In this document: positions 51,264-60,807 of the stretch, piece after piece
Layout: every line of letters begins with the position of its first letter
Numbering within the stretch: the first letter of the stretch is position 1
From: JBLHZY01 sp047631555
Lineage (GTDB): Bacteria > Pseudomonadota > Alphaproteobacteria > Rhodobacterales > Rhodobacteraceae
DNA length: 64,000 nucleotides
Direction: 5' to 3'
Assembly: GCA_047631555.1 (NCBI GenBank)
Contig: JBLHZY010000001.1
Location: 868,001-932,000, forward strand
The notes under the pieces: model-generated
Database searches by the model: none
Told to the model about the DNA's origin: nothing
Seen by the model: the letters and a program-made list of their open reading frames with translations, nothing else
Program-made: the position numbers and the translations under genes

Positions 51264-53479
51264 TGTTGCGCGGCCTCAAAACCCTGCGCGCGGCCCGGCT
51301 GGCCCCGGCCCTCTTGGGCGCCGCGCTCGCGCTATCTCTGGCCCCGCTCGGCGCGCCCGCACGCGCCCAAGAGCGCCCGACCCGCGCCGCCACGGCCCAG
51401 AGCCAAGGCCTCGTTTCGCTTTTGGCCAACCGGGTCCAAGTCCTTGGAAATTCAGTGATTGTTGCGGATGGCGATGTCGAGATTTACTTTGAGGGCACCC
51501 GCCTGCGCGCCACCGCCCTGCGCTATGACAAAGCCAATGAAAGCCTGACCATCCAAGGGCCGATCACGCTCACTGATGGCAATGGAACGGTGATCCTTGC
51601 CGATAGTGCCGCCCTTGATACCGATCTGCGCAACGGGATTTTGACCTCCGCGCGCCTCGTGCTTGATCAGCAATTGCAGATGGCCGCCGCCGAGATTGCC
51701 CGCGTTGAGGGGCGCTATACCCAGCTTTACAAAACTGTCGCCTCAAGCTGCCAAACCTGCGCCGCCAATCCGACCCCGCTTTGGCAAATCCGCGCTGAAA
51801 AGGTCATCCACGATACCCAAACCCGCCAACTTTACTTTCACAAAGCCCGCTTTGAAATCGGCGGCGTGCCAGTGTTTTATCTGCCCCGCCTGCGCCTGCC
51901 CGATCCAACCGTCAAGCGCGCAACCGGCTTTTTGATCCCCTCGCTTTTCGCCACGAGCCAGCTGAAAACCGGGGTGAAACTCCCCTATTTCATCACCCTT
52001 GGCGATCACGCCGATGTCACCCTGACGCCGATCCTGTCGCCGGTCACAACGACGCTCGGGTTTCAATATCGCCAAGCGCTTCGCCGCGGCGACATCGAAT
52101 TTAATGGCGCAGTGTCGCGCGATAGCCTGCGCAGCGGGGCGACGCGCGCCTATCTCTTTGGCACGGGCAGCTTTGATATTGGGCGCTACTATACGCTTAG
52201 TTTCGGGCTCGAATTGACCTCCGATACAGCCTATCTCTTGGATTACGGCTACTCATCCAAAGACCGCCTAAGCAATGAAATCGCCTTGACGCGGATCAAA
52301 CGGGATGAATATCTCTCGGCCCGCCTGATCAATATCCGAACCCAGCGCGCCTCGGAAATTCCAACCGCCGATCAGCTGCCCTTTCTGCTTGGCGATGTGC
52401 TCTATGAGCAGCGCTTTGAGCCAGCAGGCATTGGCGGAACCGGCGCATGGTCGCTCGCGCTCAACGGCTATGGGCGCGCCTCTACCGCGGATATTTTGGG
52501 CCGCGATGGGATGCATATCGGCGCCGATCTTGAATGGAGCCGCGAGTGGACTTTGCCGCGCGGGGTTTTGGCGCGCATCGGTGCAGATCTTAGCGCGGAC
52601 TTTTACGCCATCTCCCAAGACAGCACCTATGACCGCTTTCAGTCGCAAATAACCCCCGCCCTGTCGGCAGAGCTGCGCTGGCCACTGATCCGCCAAGAAA
52701 CAAAACGCGGCGGCACGCAAATCCTTGAACCCGTTGCCCAGATTGCCTGGTCCGGCAAAGCCCGCGCCACCGTGCCCAATGAAGACAGCGCTTTGGTCGA
52801 ATTTGATCAGGGCAATCTGCTCTCGCTTGCGCGCTTTCCGGGATCGGATCGCAAAGAGCGCGGCTTGCGCGCCGCCCTTGGCTTTACCTGGAGCCGCTAT
52901 GCCGCCGCTGCCGCCCAAGACAAAGAATGGAACGCCTCCCTTGGCATTGCGCGGGTGTTCTACCAACAGCCCCAAACCGCCTTTACCCAAGCCTCGGGCC
53001 TGAATGGCACCCGCTCGGATTGGCTGCTTGGCGCCTCCATGGGGCTTGGGCAGGAAACCACGCTGATGTCGCGCAATCTGATCTCGGATAGCTTTGCGCT
53101 AAGCAAATCGGAAACCCGCCTCAACTGGTCCGGCGAAAAGCTAAACGCGACCGCCGGCTATACTTATATGATCGCCGATACGGCCGAAAACCGCCCCCTG
53201 CGCACCTCCGAGATGCGCTTTGACGGCAGTTATCGGATCAACCGGCACTGGACCGGCTCCCTCAAAGGGCGCTATGATTTCGTCGCAGGTCGCGCGGCAA
53301 GCGCGGGGCTTGGGCTGGGCTATCGCAATGAATGCCTGAACGTTGATCTTTCGGTCTCGCGCAGGTTCACTTCCTCGTCTAGTCTGGTGCCAACCACGAC
53401 AGCCGCCTTGCAAATCTCGCTTTCGGGATTTGGCGGAACCAATGATGGACGAGATTACCGCCGCTCTTGCGCCCGATAA
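51263..53479 (+). CDS. lptD: LPS assembly outer-membrane protein LptD
   Basis: 738 residues with a Sec signal ending APARAQ near 35. A short N-terminal OstA/jellyroll domain follows (VQVLGNSVIVADGDVEIYFE, about 50-180), then a large beta-barrel with alternating strands and a Tyr/Phe-rich end. Two Cys lie at SSCQTCAANP and two more near the C-terminus (NECLNVDLS, RRSCAR), enough for the disulfides of LptD. GGAGG lies shortly before the ATG. Confidence 0.93.
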   Translation: MLRGLKTLRAARLAPALLGAALALSLAPLGAPARAQERPTRAATAQSQGLVSLLANRVQVLGNSVIVADGDVEIYFEGTRLRATALRYDKANESLTIQGPITLTDGNGTVILADSAALDTDLRNGILTSARLVLDQQLQMAAAEIARVEGRYTQLYKTVASSCQTCAANPTPLWQIRAEKVIHDTQTRQLYFHKARFEIGGVPVFYLPRLRLPDPTVKRATGFLIPSLFATSQLKTGVKLPYFITLGDHADVTLTPILSPVTTTLGFQYRQALRRGDIEFNGAVSRDSLRSGATRAYLFGTGSFDIGRYYTLSFGLELTSDTAYLLDYGYSSKDRLSNEIALTRIKRDEYLSARLINIRTQRASEIPTADQLPFLLGDVLYEQRFEPAGIGGTGAWSLALNGYGRASTADILGRDGMHIGADLEWSREWTLPRGVLARIGADLSADFYAISQDSTYDRFQSQITPALSAELRWPLIRQETKRGGTQILEPVAQIAWSGKARATVPNEDSALVEFDQGNLLSLARFPGSDRKERGLRAALGFTWSRYAAAAAQDKEWNASLGIARVFYQQPQTAFTQASGLNGTRSDWLLGASMGLGQETTLMSRNLISDSFALSKSETRLNWSGEKLNATAGYTYMIADTAENRPLRTSEMRFDGSYRINRHWTGSLKGRYDFVAGRAASAGLGLGYRNECLNVDLSVSRRFTSSSSLVPTTTAALQISLSGFGGTNDGRDYRRSCAR

Positions 53480-53558
53480 GGCAAAGCGGCAAAATACGCG
53501 CAGCGCGCATAGAAAACCAAAAGCGATCAATTCGCACCAAGACCGGGACGAGCAAGGC

Positions 53559-54947
53559 ATGATGCAGACCATAAACGCCGCACAAAAGACCGCACGGGCA
53601 GTGATGAAATTCATACCAACCCTGCGCGCCGCCGCACAAAGCCTGCGCCCCGCAACACTGGGCCTGCGCCCCGCAACTCTGGGCCTGCGCCCTGCAACTC
53701 TGGGACTGCGCCCCGCAAAACTGGGACTGCGCGCCGCAACTCTGGGCCTTGTCCTTGGGCTAAGCGCCGCCTTTGCCCCCCTGCCCGCAGCCGCGCAAAA
53801 CCTCTTTACGCCGGTGGCCTTTGTCAATGATCGCGCCATCACCGGCTTTGAACTCAGCCAACGGATGAGCTTCATGCAAGCGCTCTCCTCGCCGGGTGAT
53901 TTGGAAAAAGTGGCTCTGGACGCGCTGACCAACGAACGCATCCAAGCCCAAACTGCCAAACGCATGGGGCTTTCCCTAAGCCCAGAAGAACTTACCGCCG
54001 GGATGGAAGAATTCGCCGCGCGCGGTGGCCTCTCGATGGAAGATTTCAACGGGTTTTTGGAGCAAAACGACGTCGCCGTAGAGACCTTTCGCGATTTCGT
54101 TTCGGTCGGGCTGCTCTGGCGCAAAGTCGTGCAGGCCAAGTTCGGCGCCAACACGGTCGTGAGCGACAAAGACCTGCGCTTTGCCGTCGCTCCCTCTGCG
54201 CAGCGCGCCGGTGTGCGCCTGCTGTTCTCCGAGATATTCCTGCCCGTGCGCAATGCCGGCGAACAGGCCCGCGCAACCACGCTGGCCAATAAGATCGCCG
54301 CGACAACAAGCCTGACGCAATTCGCCTCCTACGCTCGCCAATATTCCGCCGCCCCAACCGGGCGCGCCGGCGGGCGGGTCAACTGGGTCGATGCCGCCGA
54401 TCTGCCGCCCCAACTCGCAGGCGCGCTCACGGTCTTGCAAGTCGGTCAAGTCGCCGGACCGCTCAACGCGGGCAACGCGCTTGCCCTGTTTCAACTGCGC
54501 GCAATTGAAGAAACCGGCGCTGCGGCCCCCAAAGATGTTAGCATTGAATACGCCGCCTATTACATCGCGGGCGGGCGCTCGGAAGCGGCGCTCAAACGGG
54601 CGGCACAGCTGCGCACAAAAGCCAAAACCTGCAATGATCTCTATGGGATAGCCAAGGGCGAACCCGAAAGCACACTAGAGCGCGGCACCAAATCCGTCGC
54701 CGATATCCCCAATGACATCGCCATTGAACTGGCCAAGCTCGATGAGAACGAAGCCTCAACCGCGCTGACCCGCGCCAATGGCCAAACGCTGGTCTTTTTG
54801 ATGCTGTGCAAACGCACGCACCTCAGCGAAGAAGAACAGCCAGACCTGGCCGCCGTCTCCGAAGGCATCTTCAATCAGCGCCTCTCCGCGCAGGCCGATC
54901 TTTACCTTGCAGAGCTGCGCGCAAACGCCAATATCCGCCTCCCATGA
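53559..54947 (+). CDS. surA: Periplasmic chaperone / peptidyl-prolyl isomerase SurA
   Basis: 462 residues. A very long N-terminal extension holds five tandem LRPATLG heptads before a normal signal end (GLVLGLSAAFAPLPAAAQ, cut near 80). The mature protein has a SurA N-domain (VAFVNDRAITGFELSQRMSF) and one parvulin domain (about 220-330: FASYARQYSAAPTGRAGG, LQVGQVAGPLNAGNALALFQ). It helps outer-membrane proteins such as LptD fold, which suits its place behind lptD. Starts at 53562 or 53604 are also possible. Confidence 0.88.
   Translation: MMQTINAAQKTARAVMKFIPTLRAAAQSLRPATLGLRPATLGLRPATLGLRPAKLGLRAATLGLVLGLSAAFAPLPAAAQNLFTPVAFVNDRAITGFELSQRMSFMQALSSPGDLEKVALDALTNERIQAQTAKRMGLSLSPEELTAGMEEFAARGGLSMEDFNGFLEQNDVAVETFRDFVSVGLLWRKVVQAKFGANTVVSDKDLRFAVAPSAQRAGVRLLFSEIFLPVRNAGEQARATTLANKIAATTSLTQFASYARQYSAAPTGRAGGRVNWVDAADLPPQLAGALTVLQVGQVAGPLNAGNALALFQLRAIEETGAAAPKDVSIEYAAYYIAGGRSEAALKRAAQLRTKAKTCNDLYGIAKGEPESTLERGTKSVADIPNDIAIELAKLDENEASTALTRANGQTLVFLMLCKRTHLSEEEQPDLAAVSEGIFNQRLSAQADLYLAELRANANIRLP
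53622..53747. repeat. 21-bp tandem repeat inside the surA signal region
   Basis: Five full units of the form CTGCGCCCCGCAACTCTGGGC at 53643, 53664, 53685, 53706 and 53727, preceded by a diverged unit at 53622. Each adds seven residues, so the frame is kept. Differences are only one to three bases per unit, which points to recent expansion. Confidence 0.93.
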
Positions 54948-55921
54948 GCCGCGCCCCCATCGCGCTCAGCTGCGGTGAACCCGCAGGCATCGGGCCGGAA
55001 ATCGCGCTCAAAGCTTGGCGCAACCTTGGCTCCAACCTACCGTTTTTCTGGATCGGCGACCCGCGCCACCTGCCCCAAGACGCGCCCATTGCGCTGATCT
55101 CAGACCCAAGCGAAGCGATCCAAGCAAGCGCGCGCGCCCTGCCAGTTTTGCCCCATGACTTTGGCGGCGCAAATACCCCCGGAACCCCGGACCCGGCCAA
55201 TGCGCAAGGCGTGATCGACGCCATCGCGCGCGGCGTTGACCTTGTCCAATCGGGCGCGGCCTCGGCCATCTGCACCGCGCCAATCCATAAAAAAGCCCTC
55301 CAAGATGGCGCAGGCTTTGCCTACCCGGGCCATACCGAATTTCTCGCCGCTTTGGCAGGGGGCGCGCAAGTGGTGATGATGCTCGCCGCCCCCGCTCTGC
55401 GCGTGGTCCCGGCCACGATCCACATCCCAATTGCCGAGGTCCCAAAAGCCCTCACCGCGCCGCTGCTTGAACAAGTCATCCGCACAACCCACGCAGCCCT
55501 GATCAACGATTTCGCACAGCCCAATCCGCGCATCGCCATCGCAGGCCTCAACCCGCACGCAGGCGAAGGCGGCGCCATGGGCCGCGAAGAGATCGAGATG
55601 ATCATCCCCCTGCTCGAGCGCCTGCGCAAAGAGGGCCTCGATCTGCGCGGGCCAATGTCGGCCGATACGATGTTTCACCCCGCCGCGCGCGCCCATTATG
55701 ATGCGGCGATCTGCATGTATCACGACCAAGCCCTGATCCCGATCAAAACCATCGATTTCGCTGGCGGCGTCAATATTACCCTCGGCCTGCCCTTCGTTCG
55801 GACCTCGCCCGATCACGGCACCGCCTTTGATATCGCCGGAACCGGGCGCGCCGATCCGACCTCTTTGATCGCAGCCCTTGAAATGGCCGCCCAAATGGCC
55901 GATGCACGCGCCAAGACCTAA
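54944..55921 (+). CDS. pdxA: 4-hydroxythreonine-4-phosphate dehydrogenase
   Basis: A 325-residue enzyme of vitamin B6 synthesis. The start is MSRAPIALSCGEPAGIGPEI; metal-binding His residues lie in YPGHTEFLA, GLNPHAGEGGAMG and YHDQALIPIK; TSPDHGTAFDIAG closes the active site. It overlaps surA by 4 nt (ATGA). The order surA-pdxA-rsmA is widely conserved in proteobacteria. Confidence 0.96.
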   Translation: MSRAPIALSCGEPAGIGPEIALKAWRNLGSNLPFFWIGDPRHLPQDAPIALISDPSEAIQASARALPVLPHDFGGANTPGTPDPANAQGVIDAIARGVDLVQSGAASAICTAPIHKKALQDGAGFAYPGHTEFLAALAGGAQVVMMLAAPALRVVPATIHIPIAEVPKALTAPLLEQVIRTTHAALINDFAQPNPRIAIAGLNPHAGEGGAMGREEIEMIIPLLERLRKEGLDLRGPMSADTMFHPAARAHYDAAICMYHDQALIPIKTIDFAGGVNITLGLPFVRTSPDHGTAFDIAGTGRADPTSLIAALEMAAQMADARAKT

Positions 55922-55943
55922 CCCAAACCAAAAGGCCAAACCC

Positions 55944-56792
55944 ATGAGCGCGATAGACGATCTCCCCCCCCTGCGCGCCGTGATCGAGCGCAACGGGCTG
56001 GCCGCGCGCAAAAGCTTGGGGCAAAACTTCCTGCTCGATCTTAATCTGACGGCGGCAATCGCGCGCAAAGCCGGCGATCTGCTCGGCGCGGATATCCTAG
56101 AAATCGGCCCCGGCCCCGGCGGGCTGACGCGCGGATTGCTGGCCGAAGGCGCGCGCAAAGTCCTCGCGATTGAGAAAGATACCCGCTGCGCCCCGATCCT
56201 CGACCAAATCGCCGCCGCCTATCCGGGCCGCCTTGAATGGCAAAACGCAGATGCGCTGAAAATCGAGGTAGATCAATACCTTACAGCGCCGATCAAGGTC
56301 GTCTCCAACCTGCCCTACAATATCGGAACCGAGCTTTTGGTCCGCTGGCTAACGCCAAAAGACTGGCCGCCCTTCTGGGAAAGCCTCACGCTGATGTTTC
56401 AGCGCGAAGTGGCCAATCGCATCGTCGCCGCCCCCGGCTCCAAGGCCTATGGGCGCCTCGCCGTTCTCGCCCAGTGGCGCGCCGAGGCAAAGGTCGTGAT
56501 GGAGCTGCCCCCAGAGGCCTTCTCGCCGCCGCCAAAAGTGCATTCGGCAGTCGTTCACCTCACGGCGCTGGAAAAACCGCGCTTTGAAGCGGATGCCGAA
56601 GTCCTCAGCCGGGTCGTCGCCGCGGGCTTCAATCAGCGGCGCAAAATGCTGCGCTCTTCGCTCAAAGCCATCTCGCCCGATATCGAAGCGCATCTTCTGG
56701 CCGCCGGAATCAAACCGACCGAGCGGGCCGAGCAAGTCTCGATCGAGGCCTTCTGCGCCCTCGCCCGCGAAGTCGCCGCCGAGCAAGCTTAA
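55944..56792 (+). CDS. rsmA: 16S rRNA dimethyladenosine transferase RsmA (KsgA)
   Basis: A 282-residue methyltransferase that dimethylates A1518 and A1519 in 16S rRNA. Visible are KSLGQNFLLDLN near 23, the SAM-binding ILEIGPGPGGLTRGLLAEGA, the catalytic NLPYNIGTELL and the C-terminal FNQRRKMLRSSLK. The ATG at 55944 lies 22 bp behind pdxA, so it belongs to the same operon. Confidence 0.96.
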   Translation: MSAIDDLPPLRAVIERNGLAARKSLGQNFLLDLNLTAAIARKAGDLLGADILEIGPGPGGLTRGLLAEGARKVLAIEKDTRCAPILDQIAAAYPGRLEWQNADALKIEVDQYLTAPIKVVSNLPYNIGTELLVRWLTPKDWPPFWESLTLMFQREVANRIVAAPGSKAYGRLAVLAQWRAEAKVVMELPPEAFSPPPKVHSAVVHLTALEKPRFEADAEVLSRVVAAGFNQRRKMLRSSLKAISPDIEAHLLAAGIKPTERAEQVSIEAFCALAREVAAEQA

Positions 56793-57256
56793 GCGCGCCA
56801 AACGCGCCCCAGCAAAATCTCGCGCAGCATTCTCTCTTTGCAAAATCTCGCCAGCGCAAATCTCGCCCCTGCAAAATCTCTCTGCGCCAAACCAACCCCG
56901 CGCCAAACCCGCCGCCAGCCTGCGCCGGGCGCGCGCGGTCCCGATCCTTTTCCCGTCTCCGCGCCCGCCTCTTCGCCCATTTCTGCGCCCATTTCTGCGC
57001 GCGCCCGTCAGCTGCCCAAAGCTGGCCCAAAATCCGGCTCCAGACCAAGGCCCAAACTCGGCCCATATGTGACAAGCCTTTTGCGCCCTGTCAGACAAGT
57101 CTTTCGCGCTCCTTAACAGCCCGCGCGCCCGCGCCTCTTGGCCCTCAAAATGGCCCCAAACCGGCCCGAAATTCTTGCAAATCTTTAAAATACGCCTCCG
57201 AAAATCTGTAAACTCTTTAAAGAACCGCCCCAAACCTTCCCGCAAAGCAAAAGAAA
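56793..57256. other. Intergenic region with scattered short repeats
   Basis: No gene is supported; an open + strand frame here is only Pro/Ser/Lys/Arg-rich and has no family features. GCAAAATCTC recurs at 56812, 56840 and 56871 with a variant near 56855, and CCCATTTCTGCGC is doubled near 56976. The last 100 bases before the terminator are AT-richer. Confidence 0.5.
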
Positions 57257-57287
57257 ACCCCGCCAAAGTGCTGCCACTTCGCCGGGG
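57257..57287 (-). terminator. Terminator of the DUF4167 gene
   Basis: On the - strand CCCCGGCGAAGTG pairs with CACTTTGGCGGGG (with small mismatches) around GCAG, followed by TTTTCTTTT. It lies 46 bp after the stop codon. Confidence 0.85.
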
Positions 57288-57332
57288 TCAAAATTTGTTT
57301 AACTTTTGCCCAAACAGGCCGTTCAATCCGCC

Positions 57333-58115
57333 TTATTCAGCGGCTTCGGGCGCTTCGGGTTTGGGGGCATCGCCGGGGCCATCAGAGGCTGCATTGGGCT
57401 GATCCTCAACCTTCTTGCGGCGTGGCGCGCGCGGTTTGCGCGGCTTTGGTGCGGCTTCAACGGCGGGGCTCGCGCCCTCTTCCGGCGTGGCAACAAGGCC
57501 GCCCTGATCGCTGGCCCCAAGATCAATCACATCTGGCTGATCGCCCGCGCCCGGATCGCCAACAGGCGCTGGTTTATTGCGGCGTGGCTCAACCCGGCGG
57601 CGGCGCTCATTTTGCGGCGCAGTGCTCGCGTCATCGCGCCCAGATTGCTCATTGCCTTGACCCGAGCCTTGCTGATTGCCCTGATCATTGCCTTGCTGGC
57701 CGGCGTTTTGATGGCCGTGCTGGCCGCCGTTATTTTGGGCGTTCTGGCCGCCGTTGTTTTGATTGTTGTTCTGGTTCCGGTCGCCGCCTTGGCCGCCATC
57801 CCCTTGATTTCGATTGTTATTTTGCTGCGCTTGCTGGGCCTCTTGGCGTTCGCGCTGCGCGTCTTGTTCGCGCTGAGCTTCGCCCAACATCCGGGTGTAA
57901 TGCTCTGCGTGCTGCTGGAAATTCTCGAGCGCCACCCGATCATTCGAGAGCTGCGCATCGCGCGCAAGCTGGTTATATTTCTCGATGATTTGCTGCGGCG
58001 TACCGCGCACTTTGCCCTCAGGGCCCGAACTTTCGAACACGCGGTTAACAATATTGCCAACCGAGCGATTGCGATTGTTCGACTTCGAACGCGAACGTGA
58101 TTTAGGAGATCTCAT
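57333..58115 (-). CDS. DUF4167 domain protein
   Basis: 260 residues. The conserved N-terminal domain (about 10-80) reads NIVNRVFESSGPEGKVRG, QQIIEKYNQLARDA and NFQQHAEHYTRML. The rest is low-complexity: a Gln/Asn/Gly-rich stretch (about 90-170), then Arg-rich and acidic parts with basic KPRKPRAPRRKK near the end. The family is alphaproteobacterial and its role is unknown; the composition hints at RNA binding. Upstream of prmC-prfA in the genome but separately terminated. Confidence 0.9.
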   Translation of the reverse strand: MRSPKSRSRSKSNNRNRSVGNIVNRVFESSGPEGKVRGTPQQIIEKYNQLARDAQLSNDRVALENFQQHAEHYTRMLGEAQREQDAQRERQEAQQAQQNNNRNQGDGGQGGDRNQNNNQNNGGQNAQNNGGQHGHQNAGQQGNDQGNQQGSGQGNEQSGRDDASTAPQNERRRRVEPRRNKPAPVGDPGAGDQPDVIDLGASDQGGLVATPEEGASPAVEAAPKPRKPRAPRRKKVEDQPNAASDGPGDAPKPEAPEAAE

Positions 58116-58371
58116 AGGGTGATTGTTCCAGCCTATTGCAAGGGCTTTGCCTGAACCTGTGCCGCGTCGTTAAGAGCGGGGATGCATCATCCGAAGGTCA
58201 CGCGTTTTGTTGATTAAAAGCGAGGGGGGCAATTGGCCCCACCGTCTGCGTGGCCTGAGTAAACACGACTACCCCGTAAAAACAAGCCTTAATGGTGCAT
58301 TTTAAGCAAATTGCACATGCAAAGCGGCGAATATCCCTAAAAACATGCCGATTTTCGCCGACCATCCCGTT

Positions 58372-59235
58372 TCAGACGCTTCGCGCGCGCCCCTGCACAA
58401 CCCGATCCCGCCCATCCATATCGGGCAGAATCTGTACCGCCTTGAGCCCCGCCGCCAGAAACATATCCGCAACGGCCGCGCCCTGCGTTGGCCCGATCTC
58501 AACCATCAACCAGCCGCCCGGCGCCAAATGTGCGAGCGCACCCGCGGCAATGATCCGGTACGCGCTCAAACCATCCGCCTCATCCGTCAGTGCCATGCGC
58601 GGCTCATGCGCCAATTCCGGCGCGAGGCCCGCCATCTCATCAGCGGCAATATAGGGCGGGTTGGAGACGATCAGATCATACTGGCCGCTAACGTTTTCCC
58701 ACCAGTCCGAGGCTTGAAACTGCACGCGGTTGCGCAGATCAAACGCCGCGGCATTGGCCGCCGCGATCCCCAAAGCCGCCTCTGAGAGGTCGCTGCCAAT
58801 CCCCGTGGAGATCGGGTTTTCTGCCAGCAATGTCAAAAGGATAGCGCCGGACCCAACCCCCAAATCAAGCAGCTTGGTGAAGGGCTTTTTCAGCGCCGCG
58901 GCAATCAAGGTCTCGGTCTCGGGGCGCGGATCAAGCACATCAGCGGTCACGATAAAATCCCGCCCCCAAAAGGCGCGGCGCCCCAAAATATGCGACATCG
59001 GTTCGCGCGCTCTGCGCCGTTCAACAAGGCCCATATAGCGCGCCATCAGATCATCGCTGAAATCCGCAATCTCAAGATCAAACAGCCGATCAGCCGAAAT
59101 CTCGGCCGCCTTGGCCAAAAGCATCCGCGCCTCGCGCATCGCCCCCTCGCCCGCAAATTCAAGCTGCTCGCGCCCCATTTTCAGGGCCATCGCCAAAGCC
59201 TGCGTGGCGGTCTGAGCGCTGGAAATTGCGCTCAT
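58372..59235 (-). CDS. prmC: Release factor glutamine methyltransferase
   Basis: 287 residues. It methylates the Gln of the GGQ motif in release factors. Seen are the N-terminal helical domain (MARYMGLVERRRAREPMSHI), the SAM loop LDLGVGSGAILLTLL and the catalytic VSNPPYIAADEM. Its start overlaps the prfA stop by 4 nt, so enzyme and substrate genes are translationally coupled. Confidence 0.96.
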   Translation of the reverse strand: MSAISSAQTATQALAMALKMGREQLEFAGEGAMREARMLLAKAAEISADRLFDLEIADFSDDLMARYMGLVERRRAREPMSHILGRRAFWGRDFIVTADVLDPRPETETLIAAALKKPFTKLLDLGVGSGAILLTLLAENPISTGIGSDLSEAALGIAAANAAAFDLRNRVQFQASDWWENVSGQYDLIVSNPPYIAADEMAGLAPELAHEPRMALTDEADGLSAYRIIAAGALAHLAPGGWLMVEIGPTQGAAVADMFLAAGLKAVQILPDMDGRDRVVQGRARSV

Positions 59236-60281
59236 CCCTCCATCTCGGCCAACATCGCGGCCTGATCATCCGCCGTGAGCGCATCAATGAATTCATTCAG
59301 ATCGCCCTGCATCACCTGATCAAGCTTATAAAGCGTCATGTTGATCCGGTGATCCGAAACGCGCCCCTGCGGAAAATTATACGTCCTAATCCGCTCGGAG
59401 CGATCGCCCGATCCCACTTGGCTTTTGCGCATACCTGAGCGTTCATCATGCAGCTTTTGGCGCTCGGCATCATAGAGCCGTGAGCGCAGCACTTGCATGG
59501 CAATCTCGCGGTTGCGGTGCTGGGATTTCTCGGCCGAAACAACGACGATCCCGCTGGGAATATGGGTGATCCGAACGGCGGAATCCGTGGTGTTGACGTG
59601 CTGTCCACCGGCGCCGCTCGCGCGCATCGTGTCAATGCGTATGTCATTGGCATCAATATGAATATCGACGTCTTGCGCCTCAGGAAGAACCGCCACAGTC
59701 GCCGCAGATGTATGAATGCGCCCGCCGCTTTCCGTCTCAGGAACGCGCTGAACCCGGTGCACGCCGCTCTCGTATTTCAGCCGGGCAAAAACGCCCTCGC
59801 CTTTGATGTTGGCAATCACTTCTTTGATCCCGCCAAGCTCGGTTTCCGACATCTCAACGATCTCGAATTTCCAGCCCTGCGCCTCGGCATAGCGCTGATA
59901 CATGCGCAGCAAATCCCCGGCAAAAAGTGCGGCTTCATCGCCGCCCGTTCCGGGGCGAATTTCGATCATCGCCGGGCGCGCATCGGCCGCATCTTTGGGC
60001 AAAAGCGCCAGCTGCAAAGATTTCTCAAGCCCCGGCAATTGCGCGCGCAAGGCAGGCAGCTCTTCCTCGGCCAAAGCCTTCATCTCAGGATCGCGCAGCA
60101 TCGCTTCGGCTTCGTCAATATCCTGCAAAACCTGCTGATAGGCAGCGATTTCCAGCACAACCGGGCGCAATTCAGCGTATTCGCGCCCAAGGGCTGCCAA
60201 ATCGCCATCCCCTTGCGCCATAGCAGCTTCAAGGAATTCCGAGCGGCGCGAAATCTGCATAAGTTTGTCTAAAGGAACCAT
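59232..60281 (-). CDS. prfA: Peptide chain release factor 1
   Basis: A 349-residue factor that ends translation at UAA and UAG. The codon-recognition region includes VQRVPETESGGRIHTSAATV (with PET, the RF1 form of the tripeptide anticodon), and the GGQ motif lies in SGAGGQHVNTTDSAVR. The start at 60281 is followed by LDKLMQISRRSEFLEA, as in the family. Confidence 0.97.
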   Translation of the reverse strand: MVPLDKLMQISRRSEFLEAAMAQGDGDLAALGREYAELRPVVLEIAAYQQVLQDIDEAEAMLRDPEMKALAEEELPALRAQLPGLEKSLQLALLPKDAADARPAMIEIRPGTGGDEAALFAGDLLRMYQRYAEAQGWKFEIVEMSETELGGIKEVIANIKGEGVFARLKYESGVHRVQRVPETESGGRIHTSAATVAVLPEAQDVDIHIDANDIRIDTMRASGAGGQHVNTTDSAVRITHIPSGIVVVSAEKSQHRNREIAMQVLRSRLYDAERQKLHDERSGMRKSQVGSGDRSERIRTYNFPQGRVSDHRINMTLYKLDQVMQGDLNEFIDALTADDQAAMLAEMEG

Positions 60282-60338
60282 AATGTTGCAATGCCTTTTG
60301 GGCGCGCCAAGGTCAAGTGGCTGGGCAAAGCGCGCGGA

Positions 60339-60803
60339 TCATTGCGCGCCTCGCAAAGCGGCTGCGATCCGTTTTAGGCGGGCCATATTAACCCCCATAT
60401 CAGCAAGCCCAAAGCGCTGCCGCGCCAGCATTGCGATCTGATATTGCGCGCCCTCTTCGCTCGTTTCATTTCCCGCGCCGCCCGCGCGCATCCCAATGGT
60501 TGTATAATCCGGAAACCCCCAGAATTTGCTGCGGGTGACAAAGGTGATCCGCCCATCCTCAACACGGCCCGCGATCCGCTTGGTCCGCGCCAGTAAAAGC
60601 ATCTGATCCTGCGCCGCGCCCAAGGCCTGCGCGCCATTCTCAAACGGCAAATCCGCCGCGCGCAAAATCAACCGCCCGCCCGTTTTCGCCGGATCAGCCG
60701 CCGCAAACGGATCGACATGCCAACGCGCCGCCGCGGTTGGCATCAGGCGCACATAGGCCTGCAGTGCCACAAACACCAATGCAATAATAAGTATAAATTT
60801 CAA
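60339..60803 (-). CDS. DUF1499 family protein
   Basis: 154 residues. One N-terminal hydrophobic segment (FILIIALVFVALQAYV) may be a signal anchor. The domain shows MLLLARTKRIAGRVEDGRITFVTRSKFWGFPDYTTI in shorter pieces: TKRIAGRVEDG, FVTRSKFWGFPDYT and SEEGAQYQIAMLARQRFG. The function is unknown. It sits 4 bp behind the agmatinase-like gene and should share its transcript. Confidence 0.82.
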   Translation of the reverse strand: MKFILIIALVFVALQAYVRLMPTAAARWHVDPFAAADPAKTGGRLILRAADLPFENGAQALGAAQDQMLLLARTKRIAGRVEDGRITFVTRSKFWGFPDYTTIGMRAGGAGNETSEEGAQYQIAMLARQRFGLADMGVNMARLKRIAAALRGAQ

Positions 60804-60807
60804 ATCA

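Noticed and set aside
56584..57072. 162-aa Pro/Ser-rich frame after rsmA
   Set aside because: It starts inside rsmA in another frame and has composition typical of a GC-rich shadow frame.
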